Shown here: piece by piece, positions 1-13,400 of the stretch
How positions within the stretch are numbered: position 1 is the stretch's first letter
Layout of the letters: each line of letters begins with the position of its first letter
NCBI GenBank assembly: GCA_011799875.1
Contig: CM022298.1
Location: 729,785,111 to 729,849,110, forward strand
Source: Thinopyrum elongatum
Taxonomy: Eukaryota; Streptophyta; Magnoliopsida; Poales; Poaceae
Direction of reading: 5' to 3'
DNA length: 64,000 nucleotides
Program-made: the position numbers and the translations under genes
The notes under the pieces: model-generated
Told to the model about the DNA's origin: nothing
What the model saw: the letters and a program-made list of their open reading frames with translations, nothing else
Database searches by the model: none

Positions 1-598
1 GACCTCTATACTCACACGAATGAATATTCGAGTGAACCTCCAGTTGCCGTGTGCTATTCCTGTTGCTTCGCGATATGTTACAAATACCCGAGGTGAGATG
101 GATTGGCATCCCTGTGAATCAACAACTTGTTCACTATGCCAGTTACCTAGTTACTGGCATTGTTCTCTTTTCTCGTTTCTGTGTTCTGGCATCCCTGTGA
201 TCAAATCACATTGTGTGTGACCAGACGATGATGGATATCGTAACACCAAGAGGGCCCAGAGATATCTCTCCATCGTCGAAGGAGCAAATCCCAATCTTGA
301 GCTATCAAGTTACTTGTCACACTTTTCCATGAACCCGTAAGCTGCCGTAATAGCCACCCATTTACGGATGACGTTTAACAAACCCCAAAGTTCATGAAGC
401 AAGTGCGAAGGAACTCAATACTCTCATGGTCTAAGGACTTATGCAAACATTAACTTCTCTGTGTTATTAACCATTAACTTGTGACGAATGTATCTCATAG
501 CATAACATCAATCGGGTCGATTCAACACAAGTGTTCTCCTAACATTGTGCCCTCAAAATTGCCGGCATGGTCATGCCCATGATCAGGAAAACAGAACT
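1..598 (-). repeat. Part of the 3' LTR of Copia element 2
   Basis: The sequence runs parallel to 16950-17550, which is the other LTR of the same element, with only scattered differences. It stops at 598 where element 1 begins with TGTAGGAGAT. The last five bases, GAACT, form the left target-site duplication of element 1. Confidence 0.9.
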
Positions 599-2118
599 TG
601 TAGGAGATTATCTCCCTGTTCATAATTATGTTTATGTTTCATGCTATAACTGCTATGGTTCTCGAGTCTGCAATAACACAAGGCTCGGAGGAAGACTCAT
701 ATGCACGTGTGGAATAATAAACGGTAAGATGTATTCCTAGTCTGCCTCTAAGACTAGCTCAAGTGTTGCATGATGGTTCTGTTTTCCTGATCATGGGCAT
801 GTCTATGCCAGCAACTTTGAGGGCACAATGTTAGGAGAACACTTGTGTTGAATCGACCCGATTGATGTTATGCTATGAGATACATTCGTCATGAGTTAAT
901 GGTTAATAACACAGAGAAGTTAATGTTTGCATAATTCCTTTGACCATGAGAGTATCAAGTTTCTTCGTACTTGCTTCGTGAACTTTGGGGTTTGTTAAAC
1001 ATCATCCATAACTGGATGGCTATTACGGCGGCTTACGGGTTCACGGAAAAGTATGACAAGGAATGAGATAGCTCAAGATTGGGAATTGCTACTCCGACGA
1101 TGGAGAGATATTCTCGGGCCCTCTCGGTGTTACGGTATCCATCATCGTCTGGCCAGACACAATGTGATTTGATCACGGGGATGCCGGAACGCGGAAGCGA
1201 GAAAAGAGAACAAAACCGGTAACGAGGTAACTGGCATAGTGGACATGTGTTGATTCATGGGGATGTCGATAAATCTCACCTCGGGTTTTGTAACATATCG
1301 AGGAGCAACAGGAATAGCACACGGCAACTGAAGGTTCACTCGAATATTCATTCGTGTGGGTATAAGGGTCAATATGGGTGTCCACGGCTACGATGTTGAT
1401 CATTGATCAGAAGGGGTTCCGGGTCATGTCTATACTTCACAGAACCTATAGGGTCACACGCTTAAGGGTCATCTATCTGCTGAATACTAGACAGGGAGTC
1501 TGAGAGAAACTCTCCGAAAAAAGTTATTGGAGACAGCGGAAAAGTTCCGAAGAGAGAGGTCACGGATGAGTTCCGGTAAAACTGAAAAGTTGTTTCAGGG
1601 GATACCATTAAGTCAAATTGGTTTCAGCACATATCTGATAATTCTTGGAGGGTGCCAGAATCATTGTGAAAACTTCTGGGAATTTTCCGGAAGAAAACCG
1701 GAAATGTTCCGGAGCTGCCGGAACTACTTCAGATGCTTTTCGCAGATAAAAATCACTAATCCAGAATTGTTTCGGAACACGTTGAAAATTATTTTAGTGG
1801 GTACTGAAAATGTTCTAAGCCCACATAAATATTTTTAGTTCGAACGGAAGCTGAAAAATGTCGTTGTGAATAGTGAAAGTGCTTTTTGGATTACTTTTTG
1901 GAAAGCCATTATTTTGGGCTTTGTCCCAAGATATTTTGGGATGACATGGATGGATGAGAGCCCCCTTGGGGGGGCCTCTAGGGGTGTGGCCGGCCAAGAG
2001 GGGGGCTCCTCCTTGGAGCCCCACTTTCCCACTTGCTTCCCCCTTTTGCCATTGGAAAGTGTTTCCTTCATGGGCATTTTTGGTATTTTTGAATACCCTT
2101 CCTACCCCTTGGTTTTCC

Positions 2119-2126
2119 TATATAAG
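2119..2126 (+). promoter_or_regulatory. LTR TATA box of element 1 (5' LTR)
   Basis: TATATAAG occurs at the same place in the 3' LTR (9620-9627). Corresponding TATA-like motifs occur in the LTRs of elements 2 (minus strand, about 16326-16333) and 3 (CTATAAATAG at 25053-25062). All lie upstream of a GC-rich leader, as expected for the U3/R boundary. Confidence 0.65.
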
Positions 2127-2347
2127 GAGGTGAGGGGGCTGCCCAAATGATCATCCCTTCTCACATACACATGCCATAGACTTGTCTGGCTTCTCTCTCC
2201 CTCCCAGCGAAATAGTTTCGTAGAGCCGAAAGGCTGTCTGGGTTCCGGCAGGAACTAGTTCTGGACGGCGAAGCCCTGCCGGATAGATGACACCGTATGT
2301 GTGCAACTCTGTAGAGAGATCGTTGTTTCGGTCTTAGGTCGAGAGTG

Positions 2348-2545
2348 CCTCCCGAAGGGCTGTCCGTGTGACCGTCCGAGTTTCGAGGGTCCTCCCGAAG
2401 GGCTATCCGTGTGACCGTCCGAGTTTCGAAGGTCCTCCCGAAGGGCTGTCCGAGTGACCATCTGAGTTTCGGAGGTCCTCCCGAAGGGCTGTCCGCGACA
2501 CCGTCTGGGGGACTGTCTGACTGCCTCCCGGAGGGCTGTCCGAGG
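2348..2545 (+). repeat. 43-bp minisatellite inside the LTR (CCTCCCGAAGGGCTGTCC core)
   Basis: The core starts at 2348, 2391, 2434 and 2477, an exact 43-bp period, with a related diverged unit at 2524. The same array is in the 3' LTR (about 9848-10045) and, inverted, in the 5' LTR of element 2 (about 15955-16110). Short palindromes such as CCCGAAGGG sit in each unit. Confidence 0.9.
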
Positions 2546-2749
2546 GGCAGATGAGGGTATACATCCTCGCGATTGGGAGGTTGTAAATCCTAGCTGCGGG
2601 GATCTGCACCGCCGATCGTCATCGACTCTACTTCCGCTGCGCTACGAGCCGGTAACGAAAAAGATCAAACCTTGTATGCAGTCTCCATAGTGGTCCTGGG
2701 CTGGTGCGTAGGTCGGAAATTTTTTGTTTTCTGCTGCTTTACCCTACAG

Positions 2750-2763
2750 TGGCATCATGAGGC
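2750..2763 (+). other. Decayed tRNA-Met primer-binding site of element 1
   Basis: TGGCATCATGAGGC sits two bases after the LTR. The related site in element 3 reads TGGTATCAGAGC, the usual complement of initiator methionine tRNA. Several substitutions here would weaken priming. Confidence 0.75.
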
Positions 2764-4479
2764 GTGCTATGCGTAGATACAGGTTGCGATCTAGAATACA
2801 TAGAGATATATCGGTGTTGCACAATATAATTAGGTAGTAGATGAGTTCTATTACTGAAAATTATTTGTGCGGGTAGCAGATGAAATCTGTTACCCGATGT
2901 TCTTGTTGCTTCCCTGGAATTTGCATATTTCTGATCTTGATAACAGCATGGTGGGGTTTTCAATGTTCTGGCAATCCGCGATCCTGATTGATCAACGAAG
3001 TGCTAACAGTTCATTGAATTCCACTGTAGTTAAAAAGAAAGATAAAATTTCGCAGACGAAAGGGCAATGCAGATATGATCTGCACGGGGGTCATGCGTAT
3101 GACGAAGTTCAGTATGGGTTATCTCGTGTTTCATACATCCCGCGATGTTAATCTAGTGACTTGAATTATCATACTTGATCATGGACGTTGGTAGCTTCGG
3201 TTTGTTTCGAAACCTTAGAAGGCACGTATAACAAGTTTTTGCATGGACCGATTAGAGGCGTCTAACTTGGTTTTGTAGGATGGTTTGCATGTGCATGTGA
3301 TGTGGTATAGCAGTGCTCATAATAATTTGATTATGTATGAGATGACTATAGAATGTAAATTGATTAACATGACCTGCGTGTCATGATTCGGCATGATGGC
3401 TGGAGCCATATGATTGTCACTTTAATGACCTACGTGTCAACCTTTTGTAATGCACTTATTTTATTAGCTATAGAGATAGCAATATTATCTGGTGCATCGA
3501 CAAGGTGGTGGCAATCTTCGCGAAGGTGAATACCGACGCGAATGCCGAAGACGAAGAAATACAAGACTTCTCCGTCAGAAAGGGCTATACCATATCATGC
3601 TATTATGAATTGCCTGAGATGTTTATCCCTTATGATGCACCCTTCTTGATTGCGTGGTAGTCGCTTTTATTAGGGTGATCTCTCACAAAAATATCAAGTA
3701 GTTAGTGTTCTCCCAAGTGTAGCACCGTCACGGCACCTAACTTTTCGGGGTGCGCCATGTCCACATGGGTACGAACGATTAGAGAAGTGTGAGGCGGGTG
3801 AGGTCAGACATCGCAGCGAGATCACTTGGTTGTCTTGACGTTCTGGCTTGATCGTCCTGAGCTCGGAACACGCCCATCGAAAGATGAACAGGAGTCACAT
3901 AGAGATGTGATCGGCATGTTTGCCCACCAATTGAAATTCTCATCATCAGTGATGTCCACATCAATGGTGTTGAATTGAAATGTGGATCTTGTATCACTCA
4001 CAATCAATTATGAGAGATATTGATTTGAGTGGGAGCGCACTTTAGAATTAATTATTTTAATTCTTAGTGCAATTAATTATGAACCTTGTCTAAGTGAAAA
4101 TTGCATAATAGATATAGAATAATGGCTCGCGTTTCCACTTTCCCTATTAATTTTGAATAGCTGTTAAATATCTGGTTAAAACTTTACGGTTGGTAACGTA
4201 ATGTGAGGATTGTCCTCAAAAGTGCCGAGAAGGATTTTGTCCTATCGCATGCTTTCGGTATCCTCCCGCTAATGCTATGGAGAATGTGACTCTCGTCCTT
4301 TGATCCAAAAGCTAGAATTCCGGTTCAGTCAAGTGAAAATACGTTTGCTTCCATGAGACCCGAACTTCAAAAGTTTTTGGGATAGTTATGTGATAATCAT
4401 GGAACTGAAAATTAATTTTCAGATACAAACAAAGGCTGAAAGATATGAAATATCCAAAGCAATGTTTGTTTGCAAACTA

Positions 4480-7400
4480 TTAGTAAAGGTGGTTACTATG
4501 CATTAGACTGATAAGAGAGGGATCCAGAAGAACGCCTGTCATATGATGAAAGGTGAATAAAACAACAACTTAAAGAGAAAGGAAGTGTCCGAAGGGTGTT
4601 AGTGAAACTTTCACGCCTAGGAAGTCCGGGGCTAACACCACTCTTAAGTTGGGTGCTTCTTCTGAGAGTAGGAGAAATACTAAAAGTTAAACTGTTAGAA
4701 GTATAAAGGCAGAAAGAAAGAAGACTGGAATATCCAGCTCATGTATGAATGTCATACAAGTTTTTGATGTATAGAAGGTTGGTCAAAGATATAGTTCTTG
4801 GGAATTATGGTTAAACATGTTAATCACTAATTTTTGGGTATTGTGAGTTGATCACAAAAATACCCGCTCGATTGCATTCTGTTGCAACTCGACGCAAGAA
4901 CTACTATGGCCTGAAAGACAGCCAAGAATGAGGTTTTGAGGTTTTGATACACGCTGGGAACATAGTAATAGTTACTATACCTTCCATCGGTGTATTACCT
5001 ATGTATTTATTTTCATGATTCATTTTAGAGTTTTTACACACTCTAGCCCTTTGCATAAAGTATCTTGCAAGAAGGTTGTTCATAAGAGAACTTTTGATGT
5101 TCGGTGTTATGAATAACATAAGGGCCATACTATCATTATGAATGAGCAGTATGTTATGAATATTGTTAATAATACATTACCTCTGGATTTACTTTCATGA
5201 TTCATTTTAGATTTTTACACACTCTAGCCAATTTGCATAATGTTTTTTGCAAAAGTGTTGTTCATAAAAGGACAATTGTTGTTCAGAATTATGAATAACA
5301 TAAGGGCCATGCTTCCATCAAGGGATGAGATGTATGTTATGATTATTGATGGTAATATGATACATCCATAACACTGACGCTAAATGTCACAAGACTAAAA
5401 TAATACCACACATGTGTGGCACTGCATTTGGTCACATTGGAGAAACCCGCATGGAGAAATTCCATAATGATGGATTTTGAAGTCGTTTGATTTTGAATCA
5501 CCTGACACTTGCAACTTTCCTCCGAAAAGTGAAGTGACTGAAATACCGTTCACAGGCCATAAGGAACGAGCAACAAACTTACTGGTGATCATACATTTTG
5601 ATGTGTGTAGTTCAATAAATGTTGTTGCAAGTAGTGGATTTTTCTATCTTCAGAAATGACTCAAGTAGATATATGGATATTTACTTGATGAGACGTAAGT
5701 CTGGATCTTTTGAAATCATTCGAAAGGTTTTCAAAAATGAAGTAGAAGTTATTGTAACAAGAAAATTACGTTTCTACAATTCGATTGCAGAAAGGAATAT
5801 TTGAGTTACAAGTTTAGCGAATGTCTGATGAGTTGTGAAAGGGGTTTCATAACTTGCACCTCCCGGAACACCACTGCAAGTGGAAAGTCCGTGAAGATGT
5901 AATCGAACCATTTATGACATGGTAAGATCAAAGATGACATAAATAAATTTGCCATTATCACTTTTAAGAGTAATGCTTTAGAGACTGCGGCTTTTACACT
6001 GAAAAGAGCTCCATCGGGTCTGTTGAAATGACGCCATGGTATGGTACGCCCAACCATGTTATATCTTTTCTTAAATATTTAGAATATGGGGCTTGTGTAA
6101 AAGGTTACAAACCTATTCCAAATCAGACAAGTGCTACTTTATAGGTTATCCCAAAATGTTGGGTATTCCTCCCTCACTATACCGAGGCAAATAGGTTTGC
6201 CACAAAGAACGGTATGTTTTTGAAGAAAATGGTTCTTTCAAAAAGGTAAGTGGGAGAACAGTGCAACTCGACGAGATAACAATATCTTCGTCATCAGATC
6301 AAAAGAAAGAGACCTTGGAAGTGATTCCAGAGTTTCCTACTGCGACTGATACGGAAGCCTCTACATGAGATGTATGGACTTCGGTCGAACTTGCAGCTGA
6401 ACCACGTAGGAAAAAATCGTGCAAACCTCTCAGGTGCGCATACGAGATATTGTTGTTAGACAACAGTATACCTACGATACACAAGGAAGCGTTGATGCGC
6501 CCTGACTCCGGGATTGGCTAAATGCCAATATAATCCGAGATAGTTTCCATACAAATGATTCAAGATCATATCTTGATGAACACTTCGGAAGACTTAGAGT
6601 CTAATGAACATTTATGGAACTATAAACTGATGTGGATAAATGTTTTATCCATAAAGCTCGACTTGTTGCAATAACAAATTCAAGGAGTTGACTACGATGA
6701 GATTGTCTCACCGTAGTAATGCTTAAAGTCAGATCGGGTTAAACTAGCAATTAATACGTATTTCAATCTTGAGATATGATATATGGATACCAAAAGGATT
6801 TCCATGTGATGGAAATGCAACCTAGGACTTGCATGTGATACAGTCCGAAGTATTTTGTCAATCCAAAGGGTGCTAGTAAGTATGCAAACTTCAGAGTTCC
6901 AGCAATGGACAGAAGGGAGCAAAATGGAGTTGGAATCTTCGTTTTTGATGAAATGGTCAAAAGAGTTTGACTTCATCAAATGGGTATCGAAGATGCTTGT
7001 GGTTCAAGAAAGTAAGTGGGAGCATAATATTATTTCTAAAAACCTTGTGTGCTTGACACATTGTTGATTGGAAAATAATATAAATTTCTTGACACGAATT
7101 AGGATTTCATTTGAAAATAGTTTTTCGATGAAGTGCTTGGGCTAAATAGCCTCGATATTAGGCATGATGATCTATGAAGATAGATTTACCTAATGGGGCT
7201 AAGCAAAAGATACATATTGACAAGATGCTAAAATCTTTTAGCATTTAAAACGCCAAGGAGTGATTCCTGCCAAAGTCACATGGAAAGAGTTTTGCAAGAC
7301 TCGGTGTCCCAAAAAACTGATGAGCAAAATACATGATGGAGATTCCACACACTCTTGTGTTTGGATTAATCATGTATTCCATGGTATGTAAAAACAACCA

Positions 7401-8030
7401 GATATGTCCAATACTCCAAAGTTGTTGCGAGTATGGATACCAGAGTGATCAAAGTACTGATCATGGGATAACAGTGAAAGATGTCATTGAGTACTAGAGT
7501 AGAACTGATGACATGTTTTCTCGCAAGCAGAGATTATGAAGTGCTCATTGTAAGTAATTACATCGATACAGTCTTCATCAATGCTCCATGCGATTTTCGA
7601 TTTAAGTTAATGGTTTTGTGTAATACACAAAATGGTGGCACGGTAGTTGGAAATTGTTCCAAACAGGATACTGTGGCGAATTCTATAACAAAGGCTAAGT
7701 ATGTTGACGCTTTAGAAGCGACAAAGAAGTTGTTGAATCATATAGTTCATTCATGAACTTAGTATGGTTCCAAGATGGCTTTGGTCAATGGGACACTATT
7801 GCAGATAGTTGCTCCATAGCTCAGTCTGAGGAATCAGGTTTCGACCAATGATTCACACATATGCAAAGCCAAGTCCACACAAAATATGAATTTTGTGAAA
7901 GCATGAAAACACGAGGATATGCAAAGATACACTCGGAGCTGAAGTCGTCAGATCCGTTGGACATCCGGCTATACCACATGCGAAGCATATTTTACACCAG
8001 TGTGCCATAGGTGTAAAGTGCATTAGCATT
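4480..8030 (+). pseudogene. Copia gag-pol remnant of element 1
   Basis: This is a broken polyprotein gene with no ORF above about 100 residues. Recognisable pieces in order are the GAG-pre-integrase motif (GHIGETRMEKFHNDG, near 5420), integrase core text including KERATNLL and SSRYMDIYLMRRKSGSFE (5540-5800), ALETAAFTLKRAPSG in decayed form (about 5970-6020), SDKCYF.GYP (about 6115-6150), reverse-transcriptase fragments to about 7250, and the RNase H end CSKQDTVANSITKAKYV (about 7655-7710). The order GAG-pre-integrase, integrase, RT, RNase H is that of Copia. Stops and frameshifts separate every piece, so no functional enzyme can be made. Confidence 0.85.
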
Positions 8031-8048
8031 AACTAGATTATTGACTCT

Positions 8049-8064
8049 AGTGCAAGTGGGAGTC
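8049..8064 (+). other. Polypurine tract of element 1
   Basis: The purine-rich AGTGCAAGTGGGAGTC immediately precedes the 3' LTR. The same motif precedes the 3' LTR in element 3 (about 23630-23645) and, inverted, in element 2 (10464-10480). Confidence 0.8.
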
Positions 8065-10249
8065 TGTAGGAGATATGCCCTAGAGGCAATAATAAATGTT
8101 ATTGATTATCTCCCTGTTCATAATTATGTTTATGTTTCATGCTATAACTGCTATGGTTCTCGGGTCTGCAATAACACGAGGCTCGGAGGAAGACTCATAT
8201 GCACGTGTGGAATAATAAACGGTAAGATGTATTCCTAGTCTGGCCTCTAAGACTAGCTCAAGTGTTGCATGATGGTTCTGTTTTCCTCATCATGGGCATG
8301 TCTATGCCAGCAACTTTGAGGGTACAATGTTAGGAGAACACTTGTGTTGAATCGACCCGATTGATGTTATGCTATGAGATACATTCGTCATGAGTTAATG
8401 GTTAATAACACAGAGAAGTTAATGTTTGCATAATTCCTTTGACCATGAGAGTATCAAGTTTCTTCGTACATGCTTCGTGAACTTTGGGGTTTATTAAACG
8501 TCATCCGTAACTGGATGGCTATTACGGCGGCTTACGGGTTCACGGAAAAGTATGACAAGGAATGAGATAGCTCAAGATTGGGAATTGCTACTCCGACGAT
8601 GGAGAGATATTCTCGGGCCCTCTCAGTGTTACGGTATCCATCAACGTCTGGCCAGACACAATGTGATTTGATCACGGGGATGCCGGAACGCGGAAGCGAG
8701 AAAAGAGAACAAAACCGGTAACGAGGTAACTGGCATAGTGGACATGTGTTGATTCACGGGGATGCCGATAAATCTCACCTCGGGTTTTCTAACATATCGA
8801 GGAGCAACAGGAATAGCACACGGCAACTGGAGGTTCACTCGAATATTCATTCGTGTGGGTATAAGGGTCAATATGGGTGTCCACGGCTCTGATGCTGATC
8901 ATTGATCGGAAGGGGTTTCGGGTCATGTCTATACTTTACCGAACCTATAGGGTCACATGCTTAAGAGTCATCTATCTGCTGAATACTAGTCAGGGAGTCT
9001 GAGAGAAAGTCTCCGGAAAAAGTTTTCGGAGACAGTGGAAAAGTTCCGAAGAGAGAGGTCACCGGATGAGTTCCGGTAAATCTGAAAAGTTGTTTCAGGG
9101 GATACCATTAAGTCTAATTGGTTTTGGCACACGCTTGATAATTCTTGGAGGGTGCCAGAATCATTCTGGAAACTTCTGGGAATTTTCCGGAAGAAAAACC
9201 GGAAATGTTCCGGAGCTGCCGGAACCACTTCAGATGCTTTTCGCAGATGAAAATCACTGATCCGGAATTGTTTCAGAAGGCGTTGAAAATTATTTTAGTG
9301 GTTACTGGAAATGTTCTAAGCCCACATAAATATTTTCAGTTCAAACGAACGCTGAAAAATGTCGTCATGAATAGTGAAAGTGCTTTTTGGATTACTTTTT
9401 GGAAAGCCATTATTTTGGGCTTTGTCCCAAGATATTTTGGGATGACATGGATGGATGAGAGCCCCCTTGGGGGGCCCTCTAGGAGTGTGGCCAGCCAAGA
9501 GGGGGGCTCCTCCTTGGAGCCCCACTTGCCCACTTGCTTCCCCCTTTTGCCCTTGGAAAGTGTTTCCTTCATGGGCATTTTTGGTATTTTTGAATACCCT
9601 TCTTACCCCTTGGTTTTCCTATATAAGGAGGTGAGGGGGCTGGCCAAATGATCATCCCTTCTCACATACACATGCCATAGACTTGTCTGGCTTCTCTCTC
9701 CCTCCCAACGAAATAGTTTCGTAGAGCCGAAAGGCTGTCTGGGTTCCGGCAGGAACTAGTTCTGGACGGCGAAGCCCTGCCGGATAGATGACACCGTATG
9801 TGTGCAACTCTGTAGAGAGATTGTTGTTTCGGTCTTAGTTCGAGAGTGCCTCCCGAAGGGCTGTCCATGTGACCGTCCGAGTTTCGAGGGTCCTCCCAAA
9901 GGGCTGTCCGTGTGACCGTCCGAGTTTCGAGGGTCCTCCCGATGGGTTGTCCGAGTGACCGTCCGAGTTTCGAAGGTCCTCCCGAAGGGCTGTCCACCAC
10001 ACCGTCCGGGGGACTGTCTGACTGCCTCCTGGAGGGCTGTCCGAGGGGTAGATGAGGGTATACATCCTCGCAGTTGGGAGGTTGTAAATCCTAGCTGCGG
10101 GGATCTGCACCTCCGATCGTCATCGACTCTACTTCCGCTGTGCTACGAGTCGGTAACGAAAAAGATCAAACCTTGTATGCAGTCTCCATAGTGGTCCTGG
10201 GCTGGTGCATAGGTCGGAATTTTTTTATTTTCTGCTGCGTTACCCTACA
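8065..10249 (+). repeat. 3' LTR of Copia element 1
   Basis: It begins TGTAGGAGATATGCC and ends GTTACCCTACA. It retains the 32-base segment missing from the 5' LTR. A TATA box is at 9620-9627 and the 43-bp array is near 9848-10045. It is followed by GAAGT, the right target duplication. Confidence 0.93.
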
Positions 10250-10463
10250 GAAGTATCATGCAACACTTGAGCTAGTCTTAGAGGCCAGACTAGGAATACA
10301 TTTTACCGTTTATTATTCCACACGTGCATATGAGTCTTCCTCCAAGCCTCGTGTTATTGTAAACTCGAGAACCATAGCAGTTATAGCATGGGACATAAAC
10401 ATAATCATGAACATAGAGATAAACAATAACATTTATTATTGCCTCTAGGGCATATCTCCTACA
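10250..10463 (-). repeat. Remainder of the 3' LTR of Copia element 2
   Basis: It continues the minus-strand LTR interrupted at 598. It ends with GGGCATATCTCCTACA, the inverted LTR start, followed by the inverted polypurine tract GACTCCCACTTGCACT. Confidence 0.9.
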
Positions 10464-10479
10464 GACTCCCACTTGCACT

Positions 10480-13400
10480 AGAGTCAATAATCTAGTCAAT
10501 GCTAATGCACTTTACACCTATGGCATACCGGTGTAAAAAATGCTTCGCTTGTGGTATAGCCTGATGTCCAACGGATCTGACAACTTCAGTTCCGTGTGTA
10601 TCTTTGCAAATCCTCGCGTTTTCACGCTTTCACAAAATTCATATTTTGTGTGGACTTGGCTTTGTATATATGTGAATCATTGGTCAAAACCTGATTCCTC
10701 AGACTGAGCTATGGAGCGACTATCTTCAATAGTGTCCCATTAACCAAAGCCTTCTTGGAACCATACTAAGTTCATGAATGAACTATATGATTCAACACAT
10801 TTTTGTCGCTTCTAAAGCATCAACATACTTTTCCTTTGTTATAGAATTCGCCACAGTATCCTATTTGGAACAATTTCCAACTACCGTGCCACCATTTGGT
10901 GTATCACACAAAACCCTTAACTTAAATCGAAAATCGCTCGGAGCATTGATGAAGAATGTATCGATGTAATTAGTTACAACGAGCACTTCATAATTTCCGC
11001 TTGGGAGAAAACATGTCATTAGTGCTACTCCAGTACTCAATGACATCTTTCACTATTGTCCCATGATCAACACTTTGATCACTTTGGTATCTATACTCTC
11101 AACAGCTAGGGAGTATCGGACATATCTGGTTGTTTTACATACCATGGAATACATGATTAATCCAAACGCAAGAGTGTGTGGAATCTCTATCATGTATTTT
11201 GCTCATCAGTGTTTTGGGACACTAAGTCTTGCAAAAACTCTTTCCATGTGACTTCGACAAGAATCACTCCTTGGCGTTTTATGCTAAACTATTTTAGCAT
11301 TTTGTCAATATGTATCTTTGGCTTAGCCTATTAGGCAATTCTATCTCTGAAGATAATTCTGCCTAATATCAAGGCTACTTAGCCCAAGCACTTCATCGAA
11401 AAAACTATTTTCAATGAAGTCCTAATTCGTGTCAAGAAATTTATATTTCCAATCAACAATCTGTCAAGCACACAAGGTTTTTAGAAAATATTATTATGTT
11501 CCCACTTACTTTCTTGTAATCACAAGCATCTTCGTTATCCATTGATGAAATCAAACTCTTTTGACTATTTCATCAAAACGAAGATTCCAACTCCACTTTG
11601 CTCTCTTCTGTCAATTGCTGGAACTCTGAAGTTTGCATACTTACTAGCATTCTCTGGATAGACAAAATACCTTGGACTGTACCACATGCAAGTCCTAGGT
11701 TGCATTTCCATCACATGGAAATTCTTTTGTCATCCATGTTTCATATCTTATGATTGAAATATGTATTAATTGCTAGTTTAACCCGAACCGACTTTAAGCA
11801 TCTCTACGGCGAGACAACCTCATCGTAGTCAACTCCTTGAACTTGTTATTTCAACAAGTCGAGCTTTATGGATAAAACATTTTATCCACATCAGTTTATA
11901 GTTCCATTAATGTTCGTTAGACTCCAAGTCTTCTGAAGGGTTTATCAAGATCAAATCTTGAATCATTTATATGGATACTATCTCTGATTATATTGGCATT
12001 TAGCCAATTTCGGAGTCAGGGCCCATGAATGCTTCCTTGTGTATCGTAGGTATACTGTTGTCTAACAACAATATCTCGTATGCGCACCTGAGAGGTTTGC
12101 ATGAGTTTTGCCTACGTGCTTCAGCTGCAAGTTCGACCGAAGTCCCTACATTTTATTGTAGAGACTTCCGTATCAGTCGAAGTGGGAAACTCTGGAATTA
12201 CTTCCAACGTTTCTTTCCTTTGAGCTGATGACGAAGATACTATTATCTCATCGAGTTGCACTGTCCTCCCACTCACCTTTTTGCAAGAACAATTCTCTTT
12301 AAAAGCATACCGTTCTTTGTGGCAAACCTTTTTGGCTCGGTATAGTGAGGGAGGAATACCCAATAAATTAGGATAGCCTACAAAGTAGCACTTGTCTGAT
12401 TTGGAATAGGTTTGTAAATATTTTACACAAGCCCCATATTCCAAATGTTAAGAAAATACAAAACATGGTTGGGCGCACCATACCATGGCGTCATTTCAAC
12501 AGACCTGATGGCTCTCTTTTCAGTGTAAAAGTCGCAGTCTCTAAAGCATTACTTTAAAAGGGATAATGGCAATATGATTTATGTCATCTTTGATCTTACC
12601 ATATCATAAATGGTTTGAATACATCTTCACAGACATTCCACTCACAGTGGTGTTCCGGGAGGTGTAAGTTATGAAACTCTTTTCACAACTCATCAGACAT
12701 TCGCTAAACTTGTAACTCAGATATTCCTTTCCTCAATCTAATTGCAGAAACATAATTTTCTTGTTACAATAGTTTCTTCTTCATTTTGAAAACCTTTCGA
12801 ATGATTTCAAAAGATCCAGACTTACGTCTCATCAAGTAAATATCCATATATCTACTTGAGTCATTTTTTAAGGTAGACAAATCCATTGTTTGCAACAACA
12901 TTTATCGGACTACACACATCAAAATGTATGATCACTAATAAGTTCTTTTCTTGTTCCTTATGGCATGTGAACGGTATTTTAGTCACTTCACCTTTTGGAG
13001 GAAAGTTGCAAGTGTCAGATGATTCAAAATCAAACGACTTCAAAATCCATCATAATGGAATTTTCCATGCGGGTTTCTCCAATGTGACCAAATGCAGTGC
13101 CACACTTGTGTGGTATTCTTTTAGTCTTGCGACATTTAGCATCAGTGTTATGGACGTATCATATTACCATCAATATTCATAACATACGTCCCATCTTGGA
13201 TGGAAGCATGGCCCTTTATGTTATTCATAATACTGAACAACAATTGTTCTTTTATGAACAACCCTTCTGCAACAACATTGTGCAATGGGCTAGAGTGTAT
13301 GAAACTCTAAAATGAATTTTGAAAGTAAACACAGAGGTAATATATTATTATCATTATTCATAACATACATCTCATTCACAATGAAAGTATGACCCTTATG

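Larger units (their letters stand above)
599..2748 (+). repeat. 5' LTR of Copia element 1
   Basis: It starts TGTAGGAGAT and ends ACCCTACA. Compared with the 3' LTR at 8065 it lacks 32 bases right after its first 10 bases, and the missing segment is bounded by GAT repeats. A TATA box (TATATAAG) lies at 2119-2126. A GC-rich 43-bp repeat array lies at 2348-2545. Confidence 0.93.
599..10249 (+). mobile_element. Copia LTR retrotransposon 1, complete but coding-dead
   Basis: This is a full-length element of about 9.65 kb. It has a 5' LTR at 599-2748, a decayed primer-binding site just after it, a degenerate gag-pol, a polypurine tract AGTGCAAGTGGGAGTC at 8049-8064 and a 3' LTR at 8065-10249. Both LTRs begin TGTAGG and end CCTACA. 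The flanks are GAACT on the left and GAAGT on the right, a 5-bp target duplication with one mismatch. Residual pol translation resembles the Angela/BARE1 group of Triticeae Copia elements. I give no family name because a database comparison is needed. Confidence 0.93.

Noticed and set aside
2341..2550. CRISPR-like array (regular repeats)
   Set aside because: Repeats are contiguous 43-bp minisatellite units in a plant LTR without spacers or cas genes.
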